From positions 1 to 64,000 of the forward strand of contig CAJFVX010000024.1 of NCBI GenBank assembly GCA_904420585.1: a DNA stretch of 64,000 nt, given 5' to 3'. Position numbers and translations under genes: made by a program. This document shows, piece after piece, positions 1 to 9,757 of the stretch; position 1 is the first letter of the stretch; each line of letters begins with the position of its first letter. The notes under the pieces were generated by a model. That model saw only the letters and a program-made list of their open reading frames with translations, was not told the DNA's origin and searched no databases. The stretch comes from Candidatus Howiella intestinavium. GTDB taxonomy: Bacteria; Bacillota; Clostridia; Oscillospirales; Acutalibacteraceae.

Positions 1-85
1 AGAAGGAGGGACTCGAACCCTCGCGCCGGTTGCCCGACCTACGCCCTTAGCAGGGGCGCCTCGTCACCAACTTGAGTACTTCTCC
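1..85 (-). tRNA. tRNA-Ser (anticodon GCT), 3' acceptor end cut by window edge
   Basis: Reverse complement GGAGAAGTACTCAAGTTGG...CCTGCTAAGG...GGTTCGAGTCCCTCCTTCT; long variable arm; GCT in the anticodon loop. Confidence 0.9.
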
Positions 86-128
86 GTGTTGTAACGTCTA
101 TAAAAAATATGCAGTTTGTTGGAGAGAT

Positions 129-215
129 TGGCGGAGAGAGAGGGATTCGAACCCCCGGCCCTTGCGGGTCACTGGTTTTCAAGACCAGCTCCATAAACCA
201 CTCGGACATCTCTCC
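129..215 (-). tRNA. tRNA-Ser (anticodon TGA), CCA encoded
   Basis: Reverse complement GGAGAGATGTCCGAGTGG...GGTCTTGAAAACC...GGTTCGAATCCCTCTCTCTCCGCCA. Confidence 0.93.
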
Positions 216-487
216 GAAAAGCGGCCTCATTATTGTAGCACAGGCCACCGCCTTTGTCAACTTCTTTTTTGGGAAAATCGACGGGTTTTCTCCGGGCTTT
301 AAAGTTTCAACACTGTCTTTTCCCGGAAAAATTCGGACTCCAATGGATCGGCAGAGTGGATTTTTGCCGGAAAGACCGGAAAACAGTTGCGCCCCGGGGG
401 AATTTCAGTTAAAATATAAGAATACTTTGGCCTGGGCGCGGCGGTATGGATCCCGCCAGCGGCAGAAAGCCGGAAAGAAGGGATATT

Positions 488-1375
488 ATGCGTATTGCAG
501 ACTTATATAAGCAAAAGCGGCCGGTGGTGTCGCTGGAAATTTTTCCACCCAAGAAGGACCAGGGGCCTGAGAGCATCCTGGATACCCTGGAGGCCATGAC
601 CGACCTGCGCCCGGACTTTATCAGCGTGACCTACAGCGCCGGCGGCAGCGGCGGCAGCGATATCACCCTGGATATCGCCGGTATCATCAAGGAGCGCTAC
701 GGCGTGGAGGCTCTGCCCCATTTGACCTGTATCCAGTCCACGCCCCAGGCGGTGGAAGAACGATTGGACAAGCTGCTGAGCAAGGGACTTCAAAATGTCA
801 TGGCCCTGCGGGGCGATCTGCCGGCCGACGGCAGCCTTCCGCCCGAGGGGGCCTATACCTACGCCAAGGATCTGATCGCCGCCATCAAGGCCCGGCATCC
901 CGAACTCTGCATAGGCGGGGCGGCCTATGCGGAAGGGCATATCACCTGCGACAGCATGGAGGAAAACCTGTCCCACCTGCGGCAGAAGGAGGAGGCGGGG
1001 GCCGACTTCTTTGTCACCCAGCTCTTTTTTGACAACGAGATGTTCTACCGCTTCCACGAGGCCGCCCGGAAGGCGGGGATAAAGGCGCCCATTTCGGCCG
1101 GCGTCATGCCCATCCTGGGACGCAGCCAGATTCAGAAGATGATTTTTATGTGCGGCGCGTCCCTGCCATCCCGCATTATCCGCATCCTCAATAAATATGA
1201 AAACGACCCCGACGGCCTGGTCAAGGCGGGCATCGAATACTCCAGCGAGCAGCTCCAGGGCCTGGCGGCCCATGGGGCCGACGGGCTGCATATCTACTCC
1301 ATGAACCGGCCGGCCATCGCCCGGGGCAACCTGGCCGCCATCCGGCAGGGGGGAGCGGAGGCCGCCCGTGTATAG
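488..1375 (+). CDS. metF: 5,10-methylenetetrahydrofolate reductase
   Basis: MRIADLYKQKRPVVSLEIFPPKKDQG...FISVTYSAGGSGG...; in-frame ATG at 488 after aagaaggga; neighbour of metH. Confidence 0.92.
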   Translation: MRIADLYKQKRPVVSLEIFPPKKDQGPESILDTLEAMTDLRPDFISVTYSAGGSGGSDITLDIAGIIKERYGVEALPHLTCIQSTPQAVEERLDKLLSKGLQNVMALRGDLPADGSLPPEGAYTYAKDLIAAIKARHPELCIGGAAYAEGHITCDSMEENLSHLRQKEEAGADFFVTQLFFDNEMFYRFHEAARKAGIKAPISAGVMPILGRSQIQKMIFMCGASLPSRIIRILNKYENDPDGLVKAGIEYSSEQLQGLAAHGADGLHIYSMNRPAIARGNLAAIRQGGAEAARV

Positions 1376-2057
1376 GATTGACCGGGCAGAGGCGCTGCGG
1401 TATCTGGGCTACCGGGGACAGGCTATAGAGCCCCAACTGGACGCCCTGATTGACGACTGTATGGAAGAATGCCTGCAGATCGCCCGGCCCCGTTCGGTCT
1501 GGCGGCGGTTTGAGGTGTCCTTTCCCGAAGGGGAGGCGGATGTGACCCTGCCGGCGGCCGGTTTTGCCCTGCCGGGGCGGGATATCCGGGCTCATCTGTC
1601 CGGCTGCGGGGCCTGTTATCTTCTGGCCGCCACCCTGGGGGTGGAAATCGACGCCGCCATTCGGCGGTACGAAGCGGGAGATTTGACCCGTTCCCTGATT
1701 CTGGACGCCTGCGCCACCTGCCTTATCGAATCGGTCTGTGACGAGGCCGAGACCGCCATCCGCAGCCAGGCCGCTAAAGCGGGGAAGGGACTGACAAGCC
1801 GGTACAGCCCGGGCTACGGCGACTTGCCCATAGAAATCCAGCCCCGCTTTACGGCTCTGCTGGATACCCCCCGCCGCATCGGCCTCTATTGCAGCGGCAG
1901 CTACATTCTCATGCCCCGCAAGTCGGTGACAGCCGTCCTGGGCCTGCGGGACGAACCTGCCGGCCGTACAGAAGAGCGGCGGGGCTGCGGCCGCCGGTGT
2001 GTCGACTGCCGCCTAAAAGACTGCTTATACCGGAAGGAGGATGCGCCTTGCGCATAA
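1368..2057 (+). CDS. Vitamin B12-dependent methionine synthase activation-domain protein
   Basis: GTG start overlapping the metF end; stand-alone activation-domain-like protein directly upstream of a metH that lacks this domain. Confidence 0.8.
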   Translation: MYRIDRAEALRYLGYRGQAIEPQLDALIDDCMEECLQIARPRSVWRRFEVSFPEGEADVTLPAAGFALPGRDIRAHLSGCGACYLLAATLGVEIDAAIRRYEAGDLTRSLILDACATCLIESVCDEAETAIRSQAAKAGKGLTSRYSPGYGDLPIEIQPRFTALLDTPRRIGLYCSGSYILMPRKSVTAVLGLRDEPAGRTEERRGCGRRCVDCRLKDCLYRKEDAPCA

Positions 2058-4456
2058 CTGAACAGATAAAAGATGGCTTTCTGCTTTTTGACGGGGCTAT
2101 GGGTACCATGCTCCAGCGGGCGGGGGTGGCGCCGGGCCAGCTTCCCGAGCTTTTGAACCTGACCGACCCCGGCCTGATTACAAGCATCCACAAGGCCTAT
2201 GTGGAGGCCGGCTGCCAGGTGGCATCGGCCAATACCTTCGGGGCCAACAGCCTGAAGCTTGCCGGCAGCGGACACACGGTGGAAGAGGTGGTAAAGGCGG
2301 GCATCGCCTGTGCCAAGGCGTCGGGCGCCCGCTGGACGGCCCTGGACTTAGGCCCCACCGGGCAGCTTCTGGAGCCCATGGGCACCCTTTCCTTTGAAAA
2401 GGCCTACGACCTCTATGCCGAGCAGATAAAGGCCGGCGCCGCCGCAGGGGCCGACCTCATTCTCATAGAAACCATTTCGGATTTATATGAGGCCAAGGCC
2501 GCCATACTGGCCGCCCGGGAACTGACCGACCTGCCGGTATTCTGCACCCTGACCTTTGAAGAAGGCCAGCGTACCTTTATCGGCGCCGACCCCCTGACCG
2601 CCGCCGTGGCCCTGAACGCCTGGGGGGTGGACGCCCTGGGGGTCAACTGCTCCCTGGGGCCGAAGGAGCTGCTGCCGGTGGTGGAAACCCTGCTTACCTA
2701 CGCCAAGGTGCCGGTGATGGTGCAGGCCAACGCCGGGCTGCCCCGGGAAGAGAATGGCCGCACGGTTTACGACATCGGGCCGGAGGACTACGCCGCCGCC
2801 GTGGAGCTTATGCTGGAAAAGGGCGTGCACATTGTGGGGGGCTGCTGCGGCACCGACCCGACCTACATGGCCCGCCTGCACAGCCTGCTGGAGGGCCGCC
2901 GGCCGGTGGAGACCCATCCCCGGACGGTCACGGCCGCCTGTTCGGGCACCACGACCTGCCTGCTGGACGGCCGGGTGTCGGTCATCGGGGAGCGCATCAA
3001 CCCCACCGGCAAGAAGCGGCTGAAGGAGGCCCTGCGGGAGGGGCGGATGGATTATATCATCGGGGAGGCCATCGACCAGACCAACGCCGGGGCCGACCTG
3101 CTGGACGTCAACGTAGGGCTGCCTGAGCTGGACGAGCCGGCTATGCTGGCAAAGGTTATCCGGGAGGTGCAGGGGGTCACCGCCCTGCCGCTGCAAATCG
3201 ACAGCTCCGACCCCGCCGCCATCGAGGCGGGAGTGCGGTGCTATTGCGGCAAGCCCATTATCAATTCGGTCAATGGCAAGAAAGAGACCATGGAACAGAT
3301 TTTCCCCATTGTCAAGAAGTACGGGGCCCTGGTCATCGGCCTGACGCTGGATGAAAAGGGCATCCCCCCCACAGCCGAGGAGCGGCTGGCTATAGCGGCC
3401 CGGATTCTGGAAACGGCCGAAAGCTACGGCATCCCCCGGGAGGATCTGCTCATCGACTGTTTGGTGCTGACCGCTTCGGCCCAGCAGGAGCAGGTGCTGG
3501 AGACCCTGAAGGCCATCAAGCTGGTCAAGAGCCGGCTGGGACTCAAGACGGTGCTGGGGGTCAGCAACGTATCCTTCGGCCTGCCCAATCGGCCCCTGCT
3601 CAACAGCACCTACCTGGCCGCCGCCTTTGGAGCGGGGCTGGACGCGCCGATTATCAATCCCATGTCGGCCGAAATCATGCGGGTGGTGGATACCTTCCGG
3701 GTGCTGGACAACGAGGACAAGGACGCCGCCGCCTATATCGCCAAGTATACCGGTACCGAAACGGCCGCAGCCGCTGCGCCTGTCCCACCGGCCGGCCAGG
3801 CGGGAGCGCCGGCTGTCCCACCGGCCGCCGAGACCCTGACCCTCTACGACTGCATCGTCCAGGGGCGCAGGGAGGAGGCGGTGCGCAAGACCACCGCCCT
3901 GCTGGAGAGCGGGGACGCCCTGGAGATTATCGACGGGCAGTTTGTGCCTGCGTTGGACTATGTGGGGGATCGGTTCGAGAAGGGAAAGCTGTTCCTGCCC
4001 CAGCTGATGCAGTCGGCCCAGGCGGTGAAGGCGGCCTTCTCGGTCATCAAGGCCCACAACGACGCGGCGGGCCGGCAGGGGGAAGCCCGGGGAAAAATCC
4101 TGCTGGCCACCGTCCAGGGGGACATTCACGACATCGGCAAAAATATAGTAAAGATGATGCTGGAAAACTACGGCTACGACGTGGTGGACCTGGGCAAGGA
4201 CGTGCCGGTGGAGCAGGTGGTGGAAGAGACCCTGAAGCAGCAAATCCCCCTGGTGGGCCTCAGTGCCCTGATGACCACTACGGTAAAAAGCATGCAGGAA
4301 ACCATCGAGGCCCTGCGGGCCGCCGGGGCGGCCTGCAGGGTGATGGTGGGCGGCGCGGTGCTCAACGAGGAGTACGCCGCCATGGTGGGCGCCGACTACT
4401 ACGCCAAGGATGCCCAGGCCAGCGTCCGCATCGCCAACGAATTTTTCGGCGGATAG
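2048..4456 (+). CDS. metH: Cobalamin-dependent methionine synthase (homocysteine-, pterin- and B12-binding domains, no activation domain)
   Basis: LLFDGAMGTMLQRAG; GGCCGTDP; VIGERINPTGKK; DIHDIGKNIV B12 motif; in-frame TTG start at 2048 after aaggagg. Confidence 0.9.
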   Translation: MRITEQIKDGFLLFDGAMGTMLQRAGVAPGQLPELLNLTDPGLITSIHKAYVEAGCQVASANTFGANSLKLAGSGHTVEEVVKAGIACAKASGARWTALDLGPTGQLLEPMGTLSFEKAYDLYAEQIKAGAAAGADLILIETISDLYEAKAAILAARELTDLPVFCTLTFEEGQRTFIGADPLTAAVALNAWGVDALGVNCSLGPKELLPVVETLLTYAKVPVMVQANAGLPREENGRTVYDIGPEDYAAAVELMLEKGVHIVGGCCGTDPTYMARLHSLLEGRRPVETHPRTVTAACSGTTTCLLDGRVSVIGERINPTGKKRLKEALREGRMDYIIGEAIDQTNAGADLLDVNVGLPELDEPAMLAKVIREVQGVTALPLQIDSSDPAAIEAGVRCYCGKPIINSVNGKKETMEQIFPIVKKYGALVIGLTLDEKGIPPTAEERLAIAARILETAESYGIPREDLLIDCLVLTASAQQEQVLETLKAIKLVKSRLGLKTVLGVSNVSFGLPNRPLLNSTYLAAAFGAGLDAPIINPMSAEIMRVVDTFRVLDNEDKDAAAYIAKYTGTETAAAAAPVPPAGQAGAPAVPPAAETLTLYDCIVQGRREEAVRKTTALLESGDALEIIDGQFVPALDYVGDRFEKGKLFLPQLMQSAQAVKAAFSVIKAHNDAAGRQGEARGKILLATVQGDIHDIGKNIVKMMLENYGYDVVDLGKDVPVEQVVEETLKQQIPLVGLSALMTTTVKSMQETIEALRAAGAACRVMVGGAVLNEEYAAMVGADYYAKDAQASVRIANEFFGG

Positions 4457-4502
4457 GCAAAAAAGAAGGAGCCGCCTTATCATAAACGCAGGACCGCTTT
4501 TT

Positions 4503-4631
4503 ATGAACAAGAACGGTTCCCCTTTAAAATGCTTCAGATGCGGCGGCTCTGTCAGGATGCACAGGTACCCAAAGAAAAAGCTGCGCCCTTTTGCCTGCGG
4601 GGGTTATATCAAGGCGGACTGGAGTGCTTAA
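4503..4631 (+). CDS. Possible 42-aa zinc-ribbon-like small protein
   Basis: MNKNGSPLKCFRCGGSVRMHRYPKKKLRPFACGGYIKADWSA*, followed immediately by an intrinsic terminator. Confidence 0.35.
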   Translation: MNKNGSPLKCFRCGGSVRMHRYPKKKLRPFACGGYIKADWSA

Positions 4632-4676
4632 GGGACAGCCCGATCACAGCAGATGTGGTCGGGCTGTCCCTATTTT
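4632..4676 (+). terminator. Intrinsic terminator
   Basis: GGGACAGCCCGA...TCGGGCTGTCCC followed by tattttta. Confidence 0.8.
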
Positions 4677-4998
4677 TATGATTGCCGCAGCCAAGATTTT
4701 TTCAAACAGCTGAATAAGGTATAGCGCCAGGCGGAGCCAAACAGATGGGAACGGCTGTAAATGCAATATATAAAAGGGATGAAGGGGAGAAATGGCGGCA
4801 TACTAGGAAAGGTTTAAGCCCATACATATCAAATATGCGTGCAGTAAAAACTTCCAAAAACAAATTTCCAGCCCCGGCGGCTTCGGGCTTTGGAAACGCA
4901 ATGCGCCAGCATGTTCCGCCCAAAGGGATAATTCCCTTTATAGCCGGCGGATTTCGAGGCAGATTAAATAAGGCAAGCTGTTTTTGGGAGTGTAAACA

Positions 4999-6249
4999 AT
5001 GAAACTGACAGCAAAAAAAATCATCAAACCTATATTTACAGCCGCCAGCCTGCTTTCCACGGCCGTGCTGACGTTAGCCTATCTTTTCGGCAACCATCTT
5101 CCCGACCATTTCCAGGTTGTGGAGGGCAGCAGCCTGACCTTTCAGCATATGCCCGTCCGGGCTGTCTACAACGACAGCGCCCTCTCCCAGGCTGAACTGG
5201 GGGACACCGCCCTGGCCGGCAGCGAATACAGCGTGGACCTAAAGCTGTTCGGGATTATCCCCGTCAAGGAAGCCCAGGTGGACGTGGTGGGCCAGATGTA
5301 TGTGGTGCCGTCGGGGACCACCTTCGGCATCAAAATCTTTACCGAGGGCGTGCTGGTGGTGGGGATGAGCGATGTGGACGGAAAAGAGGGCCTGAGCAAC
5401 CCCGCCAAGAACGCCGGTATTAAGGAAGGGGATATTATTCTGTCCATCGACGGCCAGACGGTCAGCAGCAATGAAGACGTGGCGGCCGTCATCGAAAAAA
5501 GCGAGGGCCGTTCCCTGCGCATGGAGCTCCAGCGGGACAATATGACCTTTACGGTGGCCTTTACCCCCGTTTTGTCGGCTACGGAAGATAAGTACAAGGC
5601 CGGCTTATGGGTGCGGGACAGCTCGGCCGGCATCGGCACCCTTACCTTCTATGACCCGGCCACCGGCATTGCAGCCGGTCTGGGACACGGCATCTGCGAT
5701 GTGGATACTGGTGACCTGCTGCTCTTGAGTTCAGGAGAACTGGTTGGGGCGAAAATCCATAATGTGGTGAAGGGAAAAGCGGGCTCGCCGGGCGAGCTGC
5801 GGGGGCAGTTTACCGACGGTACTCTGGGGAACCTGCTGATGAACGGGGAAACCGGCGTATACGGCCGCACGGCCGATTTGTCTGCCAGCGGCCAATGGAT
5901 GAAAATCGCCATGAAACAGGAGGTCGAAACAGGGCCGGCGCAGATTCTGACAACCATCGACGACGGAGAGCCCCGGCTTTACGACTGCGAAATCGAAAAA
6001 GTGCATTTTAACGACGAGAGCCTGACGCAGAATATGGTAATCCGCGTCACCGACCCGGAACTTTTGGAGGCCACCGGCGGCATTGTACAGGGCATGAGCG
6101 GCAGCCCCATTATTCAAAATGACTGTTTGGCAGGGGCCGTAACCCATGTTTTTGTCAATGACCCCACCAAGGGATATGGCATTTTCGCCGAGAACATGTA
6201 TAATTCCGCAAAATCCGTGGCGGGCGCGTCAGCCCAAAAAGCGTCCTGA
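4999..6249 (+). CDS. spoIVB: SpoIVB peptidase (S55, PDZ domain)
   Basis: PDZ region (IKEGDIILSIDGQTV) and QGMSGSPIIQN serine motif; directly upstream of spo0A as in other sporeformers. Confidence 0.92.
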   Translation: MKLTAKKIIKPIFTAASLLSTAVLTLAYLFGNHLPDHFQVVEGSSLTFQHMPVRAVYNDSALSQAELGDTALAGSEYSVDLKLFGIIPVKEAQVDVVGQMYVVPSGTTFGIKIFTEGVLVVGMSDVDGKEGLSNPAKNAGIKEGDIILSIDGQTVSSNEDVAAVIEKSEGRSLRMELQRDNMTFTVAFTPVLSATEDKYKAGLWVRDSSAGIGTLTFYDPATGIAAGLGHGICDVDTGDLLLLSSGELVGAKIHNVVKGKAGSPGELRGQFTDGTLGNLLMNGETGVYGRTADLSASGQWMKIAMKQEVETGPAQILTTIDDGEPRLYDCEIEKVHFNDESLTQNMVIRVTDPELLEATGGIVQGMSGSPIIQNDCLAGAVTHVFVNDPTKGYGIFAENMYNSAKSVAGASAQKAS

Positions 6250-6376
6250 GCATACCTTCTGTTAAATTCTTACAAACTTGGTAATATTTTCAAGTTTATA
6301 CCGCGCGGCTACTTGAAAGCCGTCTAAATATATGGTAAATTATTCCATGCAATCAAAGGAAACGGAGGAAGAATGC

Positions 6377-7150
6377 ATGGAAAAGAAGTTAAAGGTGCTC
6401 ATTGCGGATGATACCACGGGATTTGGTCAGATTTGCGCGAATGTGCTGAAAACCTACGGGATGGAGGTCAGCCTCTGCCCCAAGGACGGCATGGCTGTGC
6501 TGGAGGAGATAAAGACCCAGCATCCCGACGTGGTGCTGGCCGATGTGTTTATGCCAGGCCTGGATGTGCTGGGGGTGCTGCGGGGGCTGGAGAGCATGGA
6601 CAAAAAGAGCCGGCCCATGGTCATGGCCATGTCCAGCTATGACAACGCCCGTCTGGAAATCGAGACCCTTTCGGCCGGGGCCAGCTACTATTTTCTCAAG
6701 CCCTTTGACATGAACGTGCTGGCCGAGCGGATTATCCAGCTCTCGGGCTGGAAGAACGAGCCGGCGGAACTGCCCGGCAAAACGGTTTCCTCCGAACCGG
6801 ATTTGGAACTGATGGTGACCGAAATCATCCATCAAATCGGCGTGCCCGCCCACATCAAGGGGTATCATTATCTGCGGGAGGCCATTATGCTGGCCGTCAA
6901 GGATTCGGAGATCATCAATTCAGTGACCAAGCAGCTCTATCCCACCGTGGCCAAAATGCACGATACCACCTCCTCCCGCGTGGAGCGGGCCATCCGGCAT
7001 GCCATCGAAGTGGCCTGGGACAGGGGGGATGTGGATGTGCTCAATTCCTATTTCGGCTACACCATCCACAACGGCCGGGGCAAGCCCACCAACAGCGAGT
7101 TTATCGCCATGATTGCGGATAAACTCCGCCTGCGGCTGAAAATCAGCTGA
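6377..7150 (+). CDS. spo0A: Sporulation transcription factor Spo0A
   Basis: Receiver (IADD...[10 protein letters not shown]...FLKPFD) and C-terminal [18 protein letters not shown]...[18 protein letters not shown]. Confidence 0.95.
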   Translation: MEKKLKVLIADDTTGFGQICANVLKTYGMEVSLCPKDGMAVLEEIKTQHPDVVLADVFMPGLDVLGVLRGLESMDKKSRPMVMAMSSYDNARLEIETLSAGASYYFLKPFDMNVLAERIIQLSGWKNEPAELPGKTVSSEPDLELMVTEIIHQIGVPAHIKGYHYLREAIMLAVKDSEIINSVTKQLYPTVAKMHDTTSSRVERAIRHAIEVAWDRGDVDVLNSYFGYTIHNGRGKPTNSEFIAMIADKLRLRLKIS

Positions 7151-7221
7151 CGGAAAAATCACGGCGGACGGCGCCGCTGATTCCGCCGAAAAAGCAGGGA
7201 AATGAATATGAGGAAAAAGGG

Positions 7222-7275
7222 AAAGACGCCCGGATGCGGCCGTTAAACATACGGCAGACCGGGCGTCTTTATTGT
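7222..7275. terminator. Bidirectional intrinsic terminator between spo0A and DUF4364 gene
   Basis: AAAGACGCCCGG...CCGGGCGTCTTT. Confidence 0.75.
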
Positions 7276-7286
7276 TTTATCCCTGC

Positions 7287-7871
7287 CTAAAAGGAGATTT
7301 CCTCCGGCTCATAGGGCATTTCGTCATGGGTCATGAGTTCCACAACGCCGGTGTAAATGGCCGATGGGTCATCCAGAAAAATATTTTTCACGGTCTGAGC
7401 CTGCATTTCATCGGCCACCATCAGACGGATGGTCATAAGTTCGGCCCCCCGATCCATGACCGAGCAGCTGATGCAGTAGCCCCTTTCGGCCTTGGTGATT
7501 TCCACCTTGTTTTCCCGTTCCCGGCGCAGGCGGGTCAGCAGCTTGATGGCCGACTTGACCGCCTTCTCCCGCACGGTGACGGGCAGATCCCGCTGGAGGG
7601 TCTCCACAATGGCGCAGCCTGCGTCGGTGATTTCGTAGGCGTCCGCATCCCCGTCTGCAGGACGGATATTCCCTTGTTCGGTCAAATCCTGTATGGCCTG
7701 GCCCACCTCAAAATAGTTGGCCAGACCCTCGTAATGGAACAGTTCCTGAATCAGCTGGCCGGATATGGGCTGCCGGATGCTTCTCAGAATATAGCAGACC
7801 AGCAGGCGGATTTCGGTGCGGTTGATAAGCCCGCCGGGCTCCACGCCCGCGCGGAATGCGTCGAATTCCAT
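7287..7871 (-). CDS. DUF4364 family protein
   Basis: MEFDAFRAGVEPGGLINRTEIRLLVCYILRSI..., winged-helix-like, recalled DUF4364 family. Confidence 0.75.
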   Translation of the reverse strand: MEFDAFRAGVEPGGLINRTEIRLLVCYILRSIRQPISGQLIQELFHYEGLANYFEVGQAIQDLTEQGNIRPADGDADAYEITDAGCAIVETLQRDLPVTVREKAVKSAIKLLTRLRRERENKVEITKAERGYCISCSVMDRGAELMTIRLMVADEMQAQTVKNIFLDDPSAIYTGVVELMTHDEMPYEPEEISF

Positions 7872-7909
7872 ATGTCACAATCCTTTCTGCCGTATAAAGC
7901 CCAGCCGTC

Positions 7910-8491
7910 TTACGCGTCCAACAGGGGCGGAATATCCGCCAGGGCCTGCTTCAGCCGCTCTGCCCGGTGGGCGGGGGAGAGGGGATGCCTGTCCAGGTTC
8001 CCCAGCAGGGCCGCGCCCTGGAACTTGCAGTTGGTCACCGTGAACATGGGGGCCAATTGCTCCAGCAGCAGGGAGCGGAAGTCCTTATCCGAACCGGCGG
8101 TAAAGAGCAATACCGCCTTTTTGGGCCGGGCGATGGGCGGCCGCATCTGTCGGTGAAACCGGGCGTTGAAGTAGACCTGGGTGCGGTCAATCATGGCCTT
8201 TAAGGGGGCGGGCAGGCCGGCGTTGTATACCGGCGCGGCCAGAATGAGCAGCCCGGTTTCCTCAAAGGCGGCGTAAAATTCTTTTAAATCGGGCAGGCGG
8301 CAGTCCGGGTTGGCTTTGCACCAGCCGCAGTCCACACAGGGGAGGGGGCGGAGACTGTAGGCGCTCAGCCGGCCGCAGTCTTCCATAGACAGCTTCTCTC
8401 TTTCCAAAAAGGCCTGCACAAGGGCTGCCGTAGGGCCGTCCGCATGGGGGGAGCCGAAGAGGATAAGGGGCCGCGCCGCGATGTTATCCAT
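7910..8491 (-). CDS. Flavodoxin/NADPH-dependent FMN reductase family protein
   Basis: LILFGSPHADGPTAALV...CVDCGWCKANPDC...LILAAPVYNAGLPAPLKAMIDR. Confidence 0.8.
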   Translation of the reverse strand: MDNIAARPLILFGSPHADGPTAALVQAFLEREKLSMEDCGRLSAYSLRPLPCVDCGWCKANPDCRLPDLKEFYAAFEETGLLILAAPVYNAGLPAPLKAMIDRTQVYFNARFHRQMRPPIARPKKAVLLFTAGSDKDFRSLLLEQLAPMFTVTNCKFQGAALLGNLDRHPLSPAHRAERLKQALADIPPLLDA

Positions 8492-8494
8492 CTC

Positions 8495-9586
8495 TCAGCG
8501 TCCTTCCTCCCCGCCGCCGGCCGGCTGGGCCGCGTCGCAGTATTCACAGAAGAGGCCGCCGTCGGTCTTTTTAAACAGCCGGGGCAGGTAGCTTTCGGTG
8601 CTGGTGATGCAGCGGGGATTGGCACAGCGATGGGGTGTGTTGGACTCCGGCCGGGCATCCAGCTGCTTTTTGCTGCCGTCCAGCATGTGGAGGATAAGGG
8701 CCATGCGGGCGAACATGCCGTATTCGGTCTGCTCAAAGTAGACGGCCCTGGGGTCGTCGTCCACGGCGTAGTCGATTTCATCCACCCGGGGCAGAGGATG
8801 GAGGATTTTCAGACCGTACCGGGCCCGCTTCAGGGTCTCGGTATCCAGCACAAAGGCCCCCTTCTGCTTTTCGTATTCTTCCCTGGAGGCGAACCGCTCC
8901 TGCTGGATGCGGGTCATGTACAGCACATCCACATCCCCGATGGCGTCGTACAAACTGGCGCACTCGGTATAGTCGCAGCCGGCCGCCCGCACCAGGTCTT
9001 TCAGATAGTCCGGCAGGGCCAGTTCGGGGGTGGATATCAGGATAAAGCGGCTGCCGGGATAGCGGATGAGGGTTTTAATCAGGGAATGTACCGTCCGTCC
9101 GTTTTTCAAATCACCGCAGAAGCCCACGGCCAGATGGTCCAGCCGGCCCTTGGTGTTGAGCAGGGTAAACAGGTCGGTCAGGGTCTGGGTGGGGTGGAGG
9201 TGCCCGCCGTCGCCGGCGTTGATGACCGGCGCCCGGGAGAACATGCCGGCGGCCTTGGCCGTCCCCTCCTTGGGGTGGCGGATAACCACCACATCGGCAT
9301 AGTTGCTGACCACCCGGACGGTGTCCTTTAAACTCTCCCCCTTGGATACGGAGGAATTGCCGGGGTTGTCGAAGCCGATGACCTGTCCCCCCAGTTTTAG
9401 CATGGCCGACTGGAAGGACATCTGGGTGCGGGTGGAGGGTTCGTAGAATAAGGTGGCCATCAATTTCCCGTGACAGCTGTCCAGGTAATAGGGGGGATGG
9501 GCCATAATGACCTTGGCCAGGTCGAGAATCTGGTTGATTTCGTCTAAGGACAGGTCGTCCAAATCGATGAGATGCCGGGTTTTCAT
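8495..9586 (-). CDS. pyrB: Aspartate carbamoyltransferase with C-terminal PyrI-like zinc-binding extension
   Basis: FYEPSTRTQMSF, HLHPTQTLTDLF, HPLPRVDEID; C-terminal CANPRCITSTE...CEYC resembles the PyrI zinc domain. Confidence 0.9.
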   Translation of the reverse strand: MKTRHLIDLDDLSLDEINQILDLAKVIMAHPPYYLDSCHGKLMATLFYEPSTRTQMSFQSAMLKLGGQVIGFDNPGNSSVSKGESLKDTVRVVSNYADVVVIRHPKEGTAKAAGMFSRAPVINAGDGGHLHPTQTLTDLFTLLNTKGRLDHLAVGFCGDLKNGRTVHSLIKTLIRYPGSRFILISTPELALPDYLKDLVRAAGCDYTECASLYDAIGDVDVLYMTRIQQERFASREEYEKQKGAFVLDTETLKRARYGLKILHPLPRVDEIDYAVDDDPRAVYFEQTEYGMFARMALILHMLDGSKKQLDARPESNTPHRCANPRCITSTESYLPRLFKKTDGGLFCEYCDAAQPAGGGEEGR

Positions 9587-9715
9587 ATGCCATCATCCTC
9601 TTAAAGCAGGTTGGTTTGCAAAAGGGAAGAGGGAGGGGAACTCCCTTTCTGTATCCTGTTTATTATAATATCTGGAGAAATTCTTGTAAAGCGAAAAGGG
9701 CAAAAAAGCAGGCCG

Positions 9716-9752
9716 GAAAAAAGCCCGGGCTTCGGTGAGGAAGCCGGGCTAT
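9716..9752 (-). terminator. Intrinsic terminator of the lipoprotein gene
   Basis: AGCCCGGCTTC...GAAGCCCGGGCTTTTTT on minus strand. Confidence 0.75.
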
Positions 9753-9757
9753 GGGCC

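Noticed and set aside
2483-4510. 675-aa minus-strand ORF opposite metH
   Set aside because: Shadow of a clear metH coding strand; composition (His/Gly/Gln-rich) typical of antisense frames
4745-5002. 85-aa plus-strand ORF before spoIVB
   Set aside because: No RBS or domain and odd composition; overlaps the spoIVB leader
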